From: Aristolochia californica
Taxonomy: Eukaryota; Streptophyta; Magnoliopsida; Piperales; Aristolochiaceae
Assembly (NCBI GenBank): GCA_029961685.1
Contig: JARWKL010000002.1
Coordinates: 35,556,908 to 35,620,907, forward strand
Length of the DNA stretch: 64,000 nucleotides
Direction of reading: 5' to 3'
Shown here piece after piece: positions 10,701 to 23,561 of the stretch (position 1 is its first letter; every line of letters begins with the position of its first letter). The position numbers were made by a program, and so were the translations under genes. The notes beneath the pieces are model-generated. The model was not told where the DNA came from. It saw nothing but the letters and a program-made list of their open reading frames with translations, and did not search any database.

Positions 10701-11311
10701 TAAAGAATTTATAGTTTTTATTTGGGTGATTGTAAATTGATAGTGATATTTTATTTTATTTTATTGTGTTTGATTATTGTATGGAGTTTATTTATAATGT
10801 TATGCAATGTATGGAGTGTTTAGATTATTTTATGGAGTGTATAAACAATTTCATGAAGTGTTTATGGAATGTATAAACAATTTTATGGAGTGTTTATGGA
10901 GTGTTTATGCAGGTATTATGTATATTGATTATGCCCAATTTTAAGTAAAGGTCATGCCGAATTTTATACAAGTATTATATATATAGATTATGATCAATTT
11001 TAAGTAGAGGTTATGCCCAATCTTATACACATATTATATATATAGGTTATGCCCAATTTTATGTAGAGGTCATGCCCAACTTTATAAAAAATGTATGCAT
11101 AATTTTATATACATTTTATTCGATATATATTTTTTAAAAAGTTTGAAATGTATGTTGAGGCTCGAGCTCGGCTCGAACTCGTTGGGCTCGAGCTCGATAA
11201 CAATTTTAGGCTCGAGACGAGGCTCGGCTCGGCTCGAAGCTCGGCTCGAAATATTTAAATCAAGCTCGACTCGAACATAGGCAAATTCGGGTTCGGCTCG
11301 GCTCGATGCCA

Positions 11312-11776
11312 TATAAGTATTCAGAGGGGAAAATCGCCATTCCGGCAAAAGACGGTGCAGCCTCTGTCTCGGGGAATAATTTTGCCCGTTTCGAAGTTTT
11401 TCGACCTCAAATCTCCGAGGAACAGCCCGAATTGGGTTTGCCTATTTTCGTTCGGCCAGATGCTGTTGTTCACCGGCTGACAAAGCTTCCAAAGGTCATT
11501 ACTCTCGACGACACTGGTGCTGGAAAGATCTCGTTGATAAATACAAATGCGAACAGAAAAAAAAAAAAAATCCAGAGCCCGGAATTTCGAAAACGAGGAG
11601 CAGTCCGACGAGTGCCAGCCCTATTCGAAACCTCAGCCCCGATTTGCTGCTATTCGTAGTCGGGAACAGGCCAACTACCGCGCGGATCGACCTTTGGCAA
11701 AAGGGAATGGCGGCCACCGTGGGACCTCTATGTCGGAAATGCCAGAGATTTCCCGTTCACCATCGGGGACGCCGAC
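11312..11776 (+). pseudogene. unrecognised leader ORF of element A
   Basis: A frame of about 115 residues (start MPYKYSEGK, with LPKVITLDDTGAGK near its middle) is followed by an overlapping frame rich in Arg, Ser, Glu and Pro that ends at a TGA near 11780. A poly(A) run at 11557-11570 breaks the frame. I find no family. Composition and position suggest the disordered leader protein of the A/J elements. The corresponding ORF in J also has a Pro- and Ser-rich stretch with a similar VIRLPEQ segment. Confidence 0.35.
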
Positions 11777-12129
11777 TTGAATAACTCTTGTCGTAAGTTT
11801 CTTAGCCACCTTTCCCCGACTTTTGTCTTGCCCGTCCGCAAGTCCCACGATTTTTTAAGAAAAAACTCTACGATGGTGTTGAGTGTGTTTAGTTGGGCTG
11901 AGAAACAGAAGGTGATTTTTCTGTGTTTCTTGTTGAGGTATTGGCTTCCGCTGGTGATTTGGAAGGGGTTCGGGCTTTCGTGACAGAAATTTCAGATGGG
12001 GATTTTCTTATGACTGTTCCTGCTCGTAAATTTATGAGTGGAGCTTGGGGATTTTGGGGATGGTAGAGAAATTACTCAGGTTATGGCGTCGAAGGAAGAA
12101 CAGTGAGATTGGGCTGGTGAATTTTATGT
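11777..12129 (+). other. unassigned interior of element A
   Basis: Short open stretches only (for example a Trp/Leu-rich frame at 11860-11983). They could be an untranslated or eroded captured exon. Nothing recognised. Confidence 0.4.
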
Positions 12130-13368
<1,239 letters not shown>

Positions 13369-14087
13369 TGTTATGGGAAGCACAAATAAGCAAACTCAAT
13401 CAAACTACCAAATGCTCTTTATGGAAGCTCTAACAACCAAGCTCAATCATACAACCACAACACAAGATTTACGTGGAAAAACACTTCAGTGTTAAGGGAA
13501 AAAACCACGGGGTAAATCCGAATAATCTTCCACTATTAAATATGGGTTTACAATATCAATTTCTCTCAAGAATTAGAAACTTGTTTTCTCTCATGATTTT
13601 GTAAATCTCAAGTTTTCCCAAACTTGAGATTTACAAAATCATGAGAGAAAACAAGTTTCTAATTCAAACTCATTCACAATAATTGAGAGATAACTAAATA
13701 AACAGAGGTTAAAAAACACCGGATATGGAGATTTCACCAAAATAAGGATGTAGAAAAAAGACGATTTTGGAGAAGCTTCGAAAACTTCTTTCTTTCCTTT
13801 CTTTTCTCCTCTCTTCTTCTTTCTCTTCTCTTTCTCCTCTCGATCGAAACCCTTTTTCTTCTCTCTACCGAACGTCTTCGCATTCTGTTTCTCTCGCTGA
13901 CGGCACTGTTTCTCACGGCAAAACAACCCTCTTCTGTTTCTCTCGCGCACGGGTCTCTCTCGCTCACGGCAAAACCCTCTTCACTTTGGGTTTTCTTCTT
14001 TTCTTTCTTTTACTTTATCTCTTTCACATGAAAGAGATTAGTGGTGGGGCCCACTCATGGGTTGGACCCCACCTACTAAAAACAACA
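13369..14087 (-). repeat. 3' LTR of copia K
   Basis: Bounded by TGTTATGGG at the low end and AACAACA at the high end, next to a minus-strand polypurine tract (CTCCCCCTCC in plus sense, 14090-14099). It contains the word CCACGTAAATCTTGTG typical of Tork-lineage LTRs and a perfect 46-bp hairpin. The low end is inferred from where carboxypeptidase homology stops. Confidence 0.75.
13570..13665. repeat. perfect 46-bp inverted repeat with 4-nt loop
   Basis: Arms 13570-13615 and 13620-13665 are exact complements around TCCC. The arms begin GAATTAGAAACTTG and end CTCAAGTTT. It sits inside the copia K LTR. If transcribed it would fold into an uninterrupted hairpin. Confidence 0.95.
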
Positions 14088-14576
14088 ATCTCCCCCTCCA
14101 GACCATGAGGAGGGCTCACCACAATCTTCCATACCGGTTAGACTAGTGTACAACTCATGTTTTTCCTTGGTCACCACTTTTGTCATCATATCTGATGGGT
14201 TTTTATCAATGTGGATCTTCACAAGAGATAACATATCATTTTCCAACACATCTCTAATCCAGTGATACCTCAAATCAATGTGTTTTGTCCTACTATGAAA
14301 AGTAGCATTCTTACTCGAGTCCAAAACACTTTGACTATCACAATGAATTGCATACCTCTTTTGTTTGAAGCCTATCTCACCCATCAACCTCTTCAACCAC
14401 AACATTTCTTTACTAGCTTCAGTTGTTGCAATGTATTCAGCCTCTGTTGTAGAGAGAGCAATGCATTTTTGAAGTTTAGATTGCCAAGAGATGGTTCCCC
14501 CTACAAAAGTAAACAAGTAACCTGACATAAACTTTCTCCCTTCTATGTCACCTGCCCAATCTGCATCTGTAAAACC
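14076..14576 (-). pseudogene. copia K RNase H
   Basis: Contains TDADWAG (about 14560), SCxxxWQSKLQ, ALSTTEAEYIA, HCDSQSVLD and RTKHIDLRYH, the standard copia RNase H series. A stop at 14574-14576 separates it from the RT frame. The frame runs a few bases into the LTR. Confidence 0.88.
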
Positions 14577-15563
14577 TTATAATATAGGTTTTGAACCACC
14601 AAAACACAAACACAATTTACTAGACCCTTTGAGGTACCTGAGAATCCACTTAACAGCAACCCAATGTTCATTCCCTGGATTTGCAAGAAATCTACTTACA
14701 ACACCAACTGCAAAAGCAATGTCTGGTCTAGTACATACCATAGCATACATTAAACTTCCCACTGCTGAGGAGTAGGGAATCTTCTCCATGACTTCCTTTT
14801 CCTTCTCAATTGAAGTACACTGTTGGGAGTTTAATTTGAAATTATTTGCAAGTGGAGTACTTACTGGTTTTGCATCTTTCATGTTGAACCTCTCAAGAAT
14901 CTTCTCAATGTACTTATGTTGTGACAACCAAATTTTTTTCTTCTTTCTATCACGAGAAATTCTCATGCCCAAAATTTGTTTGCCTGCACCTAAGTCCTTC
15001 ATATCAAAGGACTTGCTGAGATCTTTTTTCAACCTGTCAATCAAATTCATATCTTGCCCAAAAATTAGCATATCATCAACATACAACAAAAGAATTATAA
15101 AACAATGATCTTTAGATGTCCTCTTGTAGCTTTGACCCATCATAAAGGAGTCAAACTTTTTATACCATTGTCTTGGGGCTTGTTTCAACCCATAGAGACT
15201 CTTTTTCAACTTATAAACCATATGTTCTTTCCCTTTTTCTTTGAATCCTTCTGGTTGTTCCATATATATCTCATCTTCTAAGTCACCATGGAGAAATGTT
15301 GTTTTGACATCCATTTGTTGAATCTCTAAGTCTAGGCTAGCAGCTAGACTAAGAATCAGTCTAATTGATGGCATCTTCGCTACAGGTGAAAAGATTTCTT
15401 CAAAATCAACTCCTTTCTTTTGGCTAAAACCTTTTACAACCAATCTTGCTTTGTACTTGACTTGATTATTCCCTTCTTGTTTCAGTTTGTAAACCCATTT
15501 GTTTTTCAAGGTCTTCTTACCCTTCGGCAATGTCACCAACTCAAAAGTGTGGTTCTTATGCAA
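14577..15563 (-). pseudogene. copia K reverse transcriptase
   Basis: A 328-residue frame with KTLKNKWVYKLK, ARLVVKGFSQKKG, VDVKTTFLHGDL, YGLKQAPRQWY, the catalytic LLLYVDDMLIFG, DLGAGKQILGM, and the C-terminal TRPDIAFAVGVVSRF. Landmarks are in the normal copia RT order and the YVDD box is intact. A single stop near 15570 separates it from integrase. Confidence 0.92.
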
Positions 15564-15575
15564 AGAGTTTATCTC

Positions 15576-17098
15576 CTATTTCATAGCTTTCAACCACATA
15601 TTCTTGTTCTTATCTTTCAGAGCTTCTTGAAAATTTTCAGGCTCACCTGCATCAGTAAGAGTAATAAACTCATTAGAAGGATATTTCGGAGAAGGAATTC
15701 TACCTCTTTGAGATCTTCTCAATTCAAGTTTAGCCACCGGTTGTTCAATAGGAGTTTCTTCTTCTTCAACTTCTTGAGAGGGTTCATTTAGTTTCTCCCC
15801 CAATTCAGCACCATTAGGAGTCACATCTTCATGGATAATATCATCATCTTCATGAGATTCTACACTTTCTTCAATAACTGGTGTAGGAAGGGACGCAGGA
15901 GGCAAGAATGAGGTAATATCTGGAGTACTTTGACTTTTCTCAACTTTTTCAAGGTCTTCAATGGTTTTGTCTTCATGAAAGACCACATCTCTACTTCTAT
16001 GCAACTTCCTATTCTTAGGATCCCATAATCTGTATCCGAAGTCATCATCTCCATATCCAACAAATACACATGGAGTAGATTTCACATCAAGCTTTGACCT
16101 GTTTTCTTTGGGTACATGCATAAAAACTTTACAACCAAATACATGCAAATGGGAATAAGATATGTCTTTTCCTTTCCATACTCTCTGAGGAATATCCTCT
16201 CCCAAAGGGTAAGAAGGTGACAAATTTATCAAATGAACTACAGTCCTCACAGCTTCCCCCCAATAGGATTTAGGTAATTTAGTTGTAGAAAGCATACACC
16301 TTACTCTTTCCACAATGGTGTGATTTATCCTTTCAGCTACACCATTATGTTGAGGGGTCATTGGAATAGTCAACTCATGCCTAATTCCAAGTTTTGAACA
16401 ATAATCTTTAAATGCTCTAGAAGTATATTCACCTTCATTATCACTACATAAGCATTTAAGTTGTTTACTTGTCTCCCTTTCAATCATGGCATGAAACCTT
16501 TGGAATATATCAAAAACTTCCCATTTGATTTCATAGTGTAGACCCAAACCTTCCTGGAAGCATCATCTATAAAAGTAACAAAATACTCTGCACCACCAAG
16601 AGACTTAACATCCATAGAGCATACATCAGAATAAATAAGATCAAGAATCTTTGTGTCTTTCTTATGAGCATTTCTAGCAAAGGTAAGTCTATGTTGTTTA
16701 CCAAACAAACAATGATCACAAGGAGAAATTTTCATACCTTTAGGTAAAAGGTCCTTCTTTGCTAGAATCTCTAACCCTTTCTCACTCATATGTCCAAGTC
16801 TCTTATGCCATAAATTTGATGAGCTTGCTTCTAGGGTTGCAGTCAAGCCTTCATTAAGGACTTCTACTTCAGTTTTGTAAAGAGTACATGACTTGATTCC
16901 TTTTGCTAGTATAAGTGATCCCTTGCAAAGCTTCCACTTGTCATTAACAAAACGACTCTCAAATCCCTCTTCATCTAATATGCCTGCAGAGATTATGTTA
17001 AAGCGAAGATCTGGGACATACCTTACATCTCGAAGAATCATCTTGCACCCGAGGTTAGTTTTGATGACTATGTCCCCCTTTCCTTTAACTTTCTCCAT
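15576..17098 (-). pseudogene. copia K protease tail, GAG-pre-integrase and integrase
   Basis: From high to low coordinates: VRYVPDLRFNIISAG (after the missing protease active site), LWHKRLGHMSEKGLEIL, the zinc module CDHCLFGKQHR, SDVCSMDVKSLGG with the first catalytic Asp, then after a one-base frameshift near 16510, DNEGEYTS and QHNGVAERINHTI with the other two acidic residues. The C-terminal part is VFVGYGDDDFGYRLWDP. Truncated at 17098. Confidence 0.9.
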
Positions 17099-17962
17099 TC
17101 ATGAACTGCCACAACAGCCTCATGGTAGAATGTTGGGCCCATTTGCGAAAAATCAGGAAATGCATACGACCAACCTTAAGAAGCAGCCTGCTGAACACTT
17201 TGTTCGAGGTAGTTCACCAGCACAATAGAGTGCAATGGAGACTGCTGTAAAATTGAAGGGGGTGTGTCAATTCGACCAAGCTCAGGATGAAATGGCAGGA
17301 TATGATTGGATAAATTTAGTGGTCAATGTTGTTTATCCTTTGATATTCGACGCATCTTCTACACTTGCAGCTTATAGGGTGCAAAATCAGCCCGTGGTGG
17401 ACAATGCACTTGTGAATCTTTCTGCTCATGGAACTGCGCTACATGAAGAGGATGCAGATCATCCACAACAAAGGCTAACCACTCAGCACCATGTTTTTTC
17501 TAACATACATCACCACCAGGAATCTGCCTTTCAACTTGGAGGGATTGGCGAGCAGAACACAACAGCTAATCAACAAAGCTCACTTCCATGTACATCAAAC
17601 AACAAAGAGGAGCGGGACTTTAGGGTACTTCAGCACTTTACTCCTCCCGAAAAATTGGAACGAGGAATCAAGCATCCCTATGGTAGATGCAACTCCTATG
17701 ACAGGGCCGAGCAGCAGCTGACTAGCTTGGAGAGCCCTAGTGTTCCGCCACTTGCTGTCCAGCACTTGCAGTCGGGCACAACTGGCCAGCTCAACAACAG
17801 GGCAATTTTTGGGAACTACGTCTGCTATGGGAGGCATCGTCAAGGGCAGTGGTACAAGATGGTTGACGATGTGTATTTGAATTGGATGGATGACAACCGC
17901 CACCGATGCACCTTAGGGAGAAGTGGAGACGTTTGGAATGCCTCCCTACCTTTGAGCTTGTG
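17099..17962 (+). pseudogene. unrecognised captured segment with a possible ubiquitin-hydrolase-like piece
   Basis: A 242-residue frame (17235-17963). The first 150 residues (DWINLVVNVVYPLIFDAS, then a His/Gln-rich stretch) are not recognised. Near 17812-17870 it reads GNYVCYGRHRQGQWYKMVDD, which resembles the C-terminal His box of ubiquitin-specific proteases (G-H-Y-x..QWYKxDD), with the catalytic His replaced by Asn. This is a weak match based on about 20 residues. The last 30 residues may be the eroded gypsy tail that precedes the polypurine tract. Confidence 0.35.
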
Positions 17963-17991
17963 AACAAGCTCATTCTCCAGGAGGGGTGTAA

Positions 17992-18352
17992 TGTTATGAA
18001 CCCCATAGTGGGCCGAGCCAAGCAGAGATACCACGGTTGAGTCAATTAATCTGACTGAGTTAGTTATGTAGTCATTTAGTTTATTTTCAAGTTAAATGCT
18101 ATGGAGGGGCAAAATTGACATGAACCCTATTTAAGGGACGACATGGAATTAAATGGATAAGTCTAATTTCACCAAATACATAGGATCGGCGTTCTCCTCA
18201 ACGAACCCTAGGATCGGCATTCTCCAAAAACAAACCCAAGGGATCGGTGTTTTCCTCAATGAACCCAGGCTTCCAAGCTCCCCTTTGAGCTTGATCTGTT
18301 TCTCCTCCTTTTCTTCCCTGTGAATCACATTGTGAGTTCTGGGACCATAACA
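17992..18352 (+). repeat. 3' LTR of element A
   Basis: 361 bp, TGTTATGAACCCC to ACCATAACA, preceded by the polypurine run GGAGGGGTGTAA and followed by the target duplication CCTTG. It lacks a short piece present in the 5' LTR after GGGGCAAAATTG. Confidence 0.92.
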
Positions 18353-18357
18353 CCTTG

Positions 18358-19063
18358 GTTTGGAAACTCCTTATTAAGGTCCAACTTTACCTATTGAATA
18401 CCACTAAGGTTACTACCCGTAAAAGCAATGCTATCCACATATACAACCATAAAAATGTTGCCCTTAGTGGAATTTCTGGTAAACACTAAGTGGTCACTTT
18501 CACACCTTTTGAATTCAAGTTTGTAACCACAATGGAAAATTTATCAAACCAAGCCCGCAGAGACTGTTTCAACCCATAAATTGTTTTATTCAGTCAACAT
18601 ACTTTCTCCCCCTCAATCACATAACCAAGTGGTTGACACATATAGACTTCTTGAGAGAGTATACCATTCAAGAAAGCATTCATGACATCTAACTTATATA
18701 ATTCCCATTTAACATCGACTTCTAGAGAAATAAAAACTTTGACTGACTTCATCTTGGCAACAGGAGAAAATATTTTATCATAATCAATATTTTAGGACTG
18801 TGTAAACCTTTAACAACCAATCGAGCCTTGTATCTAACAATAGAACTATCTGGATTATACTTTATGGAGAAGACCCACTTGCACCTGACTGCCTTTTTTC
18901 CTGGCAAAAGAGTGGCCAAATGCCAAGTGGAATTGTGGTACATAGCCTTAATCTCTTCATCCATGGCAGATTTCCACCTCAGATCAGTGAAAGCCTCCTC
19001 ATAGCAGATATGAATGGTGGAAGAAGACACCACAGACAAAAAAGAGACACAACTTGGAGACAA
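18358..19063 (-). pseudogene. copia B reverse transcriptase, N-terminal half
   Basis: Minus-strand motifs SAMDEEIKAMYHNSTW, CKWVFSIKYNPD and YKARLVVKG, then degenerate VKxFISLEVDVKWELYKLDVMNAFLNG and GLKQSLRAWF segments downstream. Broken by stops and frameshifts. The catalytic YVDD region (about 18440) is barely readable. Truncated by element A at 18358; the rest lies at 7746-8219. Confidence 0.82.
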
Positions 19064-19199
19064 ATGATGAGTGGATTCATAATGAAAGATAGGGTGTGAA
19101 GTGGATGAAAGTCTAACAGTAGTGGAACGGGTCTCTTTGCAAAGAGCAATGGGCCTAGTATCATAAGGTGATCCATAAATTACTAGATATGAAGGAGAG

Positions 19200-20267
19200 A
19201 AACATACCTATCGATCATTTGAAGACTCCACAGGTGACTGATCAATAGGTGTAGAGAGAGGGTCTAAAGAAGGTTGGTCCACGGCTTGAAAATCATAATC
19301 CACCGGAATAAGTGACTTTGGCATCCTTGTAGATGATGGGAAACCTTGAGGAAAGCCATCAGAAAAATAGAGTTGATGATAAAAAAAGGAAACATCGGCT
19401 GAGATAAACATTATCTTCAAGGATGGAGAGTAATACATATAACCTTTTTGATATTTGGAATACCCCAAAAAAATGTGCTTAATAGCCCGAGGAAGGAATT
19501 TAACCTGGGAAAGCCCTAAGTGATCAACAAAACATGTGCACCCAAATATCTTAGGTTCCAATGGGAAGACAAATAAATCAGGAAACAATTTGGAGAAGGG
19601 TGTGGCACCTTTGAGCACACTAGAGGGCATATGGTTAATAAATAAATAAGCAGTGAAGACTGCATAAGACCAATAAATCGGGAACATTCATAGACGACAT
19701 AATAGTTCGACCAACTTCTACAAGATGGTGATTTTTTGTTTGGATACACCATTCTGTTGAGGTATATAAACACAAGACGATTGATGAATGACCCTTTTTT
19801 CCTTGTAAAAAATTTGAAAGAAGAGAAAAATACTCTTTCGCATTATCAGACCGAAAGATTTTGACCTTGGTTTTAAACTAATTTTCCACCATAGCACAAA
19901 ATGAGGTGAAAATAGGAAATACCTCAGCCATGTCCTTCATCAAATATAACAATGTAACTCTCGAGTAACTATCCACAAATATAAAAAATACTTAGATTGA
20001 GATATATTTGGGACATTAATAGGTCCCCACACATTCGAATGAACTAACGTAAAAGGACTAGAAGCAATATTGTTTTGTCCTGGATTGAAGAACCGATCTA
20101 AGTTCTCTCTCAAGCTCACAAAATTCACATGACAAATGTGAAACCAAATGAAGAGAAGGAAATGAACATTTTAAATTTGCTAATGAGGGATGACCAAACA
20201 GTTTATGCCATCTCGAAGCCTCTTTTGTTGTTATTGTTGTTACTGCTGGCAATGTAGTAGATTCCAT
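19200..20267 (-). pseudogene. copia B GAG-pre-integrase and integrase
   Basis: Pieces in several frames: WHKLFGHPSLANLK with the CEFCELE zinc Cys pair (20058-20267), HSNVWGPINVPN with the first catalytic residue region (Asp to Asn in HSDVWG), YIPQQNGVSKQKN-like sequence near 19760-19720, then INHMPSSVLKGATPFSKLFP and FGCTCFVDH (19540-19660) and the GYSKYQKGYMYYSP segment (19430). Too damaged to be active. Confidence 0.85.
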
Positions 20268-20913
20268 ATAGTAAAGGCCCCATTTTTCAATTAGTTTTTG
20301 TTGTTTGAGATTCTAATATAGAATTCTAATCACTCAATAACCAATGGTGATTAAAAGAAGAAGAAAAACCAAACTAGGTGTTGGTAATAAAGCGATAAAA
20401 AAAAAACTAGAACTAGTGATTACTTTCCAAAACTATTCTTCAAATCCTAACTTAGGGTTTTAACAACTTAATTGATCAACTACTCGTTCAACAAACCAGA
20501 ACTTGAGGAGAGCTTCAAGAGGACTATTAGCATTTCTAAGGAGCAAGTTTTTGGCATAAAAATGAAATCAAACAAACAAGGAATTAAAGAAACTCATGCA
20601 CATGACAAAAAAGGTGATTTCAGCCATTCAATATGAAGAAAAAAAATGAATTTTGAGGGTGATAATTAGGCTTGAGTAAAAACAAGTTTGTGACCAGAAA
20701 AAAAACTTGAATTAAATACCTCACAATATAAAAAATAAGCTAAAACTTATCTAATTAAGGAGAGAACTTGCTGAATTGACTTTAGCCTTTTGTTCCTCTT
20801 GAAAACTAGCCAAACCCTTTGTTGCTTCAAGGCTGAATTGAGTTTCTTTTCTACTAGACTTTCATAACTTGATGAACTTTACTTTAAACCCTAGAATTCC
20901 AGCTCAGATACCA
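20268..20913 (-). other. copia B leader with primer-binding site
   Basis: A non-coding leader shared with 26790-27396 (AATCACTCAATAACC and AACTATTCTTCAAA words). It ends at the primer site 20901-20913, plus sense AGCTCAGATACCA, complementary to TGGTATCTGAGCT. Gag seems to be missing from this copy. Confidence 0.7.
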
Positions 20914-21207
20914 TGTTGAATTCTACATTTTAATCCATGGATAAATTGGTTTGAGAAGAAGAAAGAAGGAAGAAGAGAAGAGAAGATGAGAAGGAGAAGG
21001 CAAGAGCACGAGTTGAGGAGAGAAAGTTTAGGGGTTAACAAAGAGCACAAATATGAGCTCCTCCCACTCTCTTTCTTATTTATATAGGTGGAGCATGGAT
21101 GCCCTAAAACATAAAAATAAAAAAGAACATTTAAGCTAACCACTAATTATAACTTATGCCACTCACTCTCATAATTACATAGAATACTGCTCAAAACTAC
21201 TTCAACA
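20914..21207 (-). repeat. 5' LTR of copia B
   Basis: 294 bp TGTTGAATTC...CTTCAACA, collinear with the LTR at 27397-27688. It contains a purine-rich GAAGAAGAAAGAAGG stretch and a TTATTTATATAGG TATA-like box in complement. Confidence 0.88.
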
Positions 21208-21699
21208 AAGCATTAGTGGCATATCTTATAATTAAGTAGATAAATGACACTACTTCTAATTTTGTAGGACTTTAAGTTCTCTGTTCTTTCACTTGTACTA
21301 GGGTTTCTAACCCTCATTTATAAATAAGAAATCAGGGGGATAGGCTCATCTCAATGACCTCTCCTTGTGTGTGTCTCAAACGATATCTCTAAAATCAGGC
21401 TATCTCTCTAAGCCTGGCCTTCTCTTCTCTCCTTTTGTCCTCTTCTCCTCCTTTTTACTTATCCTATCCCCCTTTAGATATAAAACCCTAAAGTCTAACA
21501 CATCAAAGTTTTAGTAGGTGGGGGCAAAAACTTGTTTGTCCTTCACCTCATGCTCTTATTTTGCACATAAAAGGAAAAATTGATTCTGAGTGCTTTTTTA
21601 TGTATGCTACTAACCTAATACTCGATTGCTTATGTTATAGTGAATTTTCATCTTAGAGGCAATGGATGTTTCATCCATAGACTGAGTGTATATGGTGGG
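21208..21699. other. intergenic stretch, nothing recognised
   Basis: AT-rich, with a pyrimidine-rich run near 21420-21470 and TTTATAAATAAG resembling a TATA box. It could be an old LTR, but no partner copy is in the window. Confidence 0.5.
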
Positions 21700-23385
21700 T
21701 AGGGGTGGCATCGAGTCAAGCTGAGCTCAAACCTACATATGTTCGAGTTGGGTTTGATTTAAATATTTCGAACTTGAACTCAATCCTAGCCCAGCCTCGA
21801 GTCTAAAATTTTAATCGAGCTTGAGCTTGAGCCGGGTTCAAGCTCCAACCTACATTTAAAATTTTGCATAAAATACATATCAAATAAATTGTACTACATA
21901 AATTTTACTTAATTGAGCATGACCCCTATACATAAACCCTATATAAAATTGTCTATACATTGTATAAAATTGTTCACAAACACCGCATAATAGTATGCAT
22001 AAAATTTATTCAATAATAAAACACAAAATTTTAAATGAAATATCAATATACAATCACCCAAACAAAAACTATAAATTCAATATGATCAAGAGACATAAAA
22101 TCTTGCAAAAGGTCAATTAAGAAAACTGAAAAGGTTGGCATTTTAGTGATTGACTTGATTTTTTAGATCATCATTTATGGTGTTGTTCGGAACGGCAAAA
22201 AGATTTCTCAAATAAGGAAACAGAAGAGGACAAGAAGATTGTCGTGTCAACAAACATCTAAAGCTCTGTATTACTTCTCATTTTTCTTTGTATCTCCTTG
22301 CTTAAGTCTGGAACAATACACTCCTGCAGTGAACAAGACATTTGTATCACAGTTAAATAAATTATGATATTCTAGTTTGACAATTTTCACATGCACATAT
22401 TGTCAAACAAGTGTTCAGCACTATAATAGAAACATATATCGTGATGCAATCAACAAGGATTGCTCATTTATTTGAGAAAAAAATCAGAGTGTAAAGCATA
22501 ACTTACAGAAATAACAGAGCCCGGTAAATAAATAAAAAATAACAGAAAAATCTAAGAGAATGTACAAGAGAACTAGAAAATAAAGTTTGTTGCTTGAAAA
22601 ACAAGATGAAAATCAAAGTAATGGAGAAGGTTGTAGCTCGAGGGCAAAGAAGAGATCAGAAAAATGAAGGTCAGTCAATGATATTGTCTCGGAGTGGAAA
22701 AATAGGAACAAATGTGAATATGCTTTCTCCAGGTGGAAAAATAGGAACAAAAGCGAATATGCTTTCTCAGGGTGGAAAAACAGGAACAAAATTGAATTCA
22801 GGTTGAAGAAATTACAATATCATCATACGATCTATTAGTTATTTGCTTTTTGAACAGATGTGATATATAATCAACCATAATATGGAATTGGGTTTCCTCC
22901 ATACCATCCCGAATTTAGTTTGAGGTAGCGGGAACAAGCTCCCAAGCAGAACTTCATACATCATTTTAAAAAAAAGGACGATGCTCTAGTAGGCAATTAC
23001 AGGAAGAGAAAAAGAGATACAACGTGGGAGGAGGGGAGAGAGTACCAGTAACCGGAGAAGGCACACACGATCATCCTAATGGCTTTCGCCTCTCGGCCCC
23101 TGTTCTGGCGTTCGTGACATGAGCTGGAGAAGGGGGATGGTCCGCCTTTCCTCTTTTGGTCCCAAGTCTCAAATCCCATATCTTCACCCTAGGTTTAAGT
23201 AAACGAGCTAGTTCGTGAGCTCACGAACCAAATCGAGTCGAGTTCAAGTTCGGCTCATTTACTTAAACGAAACAGAACCCTGATCTCAAATTCAATTTGA
23301 GATATAGTTTATTCGGGCCGAATGGAACTAGAACTGAGCCGAACTCAAAGTACTTGCGAACATAATCGGTTCAATGTCACCCCTA
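21700..23385. mobile_element. non-autonomous hAT-like element
   Basis: The left end TAGGGGTGGCATCGAG is complementary to the right end, whose complement reads TAGGGGTGACATTGAAC. The left subterminal part (21710-22080) matches the complement of the right side of the hAT element at 8837-11311. CGAG/GCTC-rich subterminal words recur at 23200-23380. No clear 8-bp target duplication is visible. No transposase is seen. Confidence 0.72.
22690..22806 (+). repeat. 39-bp tandem repeat encoding a 13-residue unit
   Basis: TGGAAAAATAGGAACAAA recurs at 22695, 22734 and 22773 (period 39). In the local 70-residue open frame it reads as GGKIGTxxNMLSx units. It lies inside the hAT-like element. No known family. 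Confidence 0.8.
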
Positions 23386-23561
23386 CATTAGTGGGTACGT
23401 GGAAAACCTTAGCGCGTTGAGGAGAAAGTAGATTGGATATAAGGGTATTTCTGTCTCGACAACGACATTTTGTAACCGAAATCGATCTTGATGCAACTTA
23501 AATTTTTCAGAAAAAAGGAAAAAAAAAAATTTTACAACAATCTGAGACAACCGGATATGAA

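Larger units (their letters stand above)
8837..11311. mobile_element. hAT-like element inside element A, TSD TATAAGTA
   Basis: TATAAGTA flanks the insert at 8829-8836 and 11312-11319 (8 bp, as in hAT). The left end GGGGTGGC then GAGCCGAGCC mirrors the right end, whose complement is TGGC then GAGCCGAGCC. The right terminus lacks the last four C. Both subterminal regions are packed with GAGC, CTCG and GAGCTCG words. No transposase is visible, so it is non-autonomous. A relative lies at 21700-23385. Confidence 0.8.
13369..17098 (-). mobile_element. copia K: Tnt1/Tork-like element inserted in element A, 5' truncated
   Basis: Minus-strand protease tail, GAG-pre-integrase, integrase, RT and RNase H, a polypurine tract and a 719-bp 3' LTR. 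The 5' LTR and gag are missing. At 17098 the pol frame stops abruptly against other element A sequence. Only two stops and one frameshift break pol, so this is one of the better preserved retroelements here. It inserted inside the captured carboxypeptidase sequence. Confidence 0.9.

Noticed and set aside
21692..23393. 8-bp target duplication for the second hAT-like element
   Set aside because: ATGGTGGG and CATTAGTG do not match when taken directly next to the termini.
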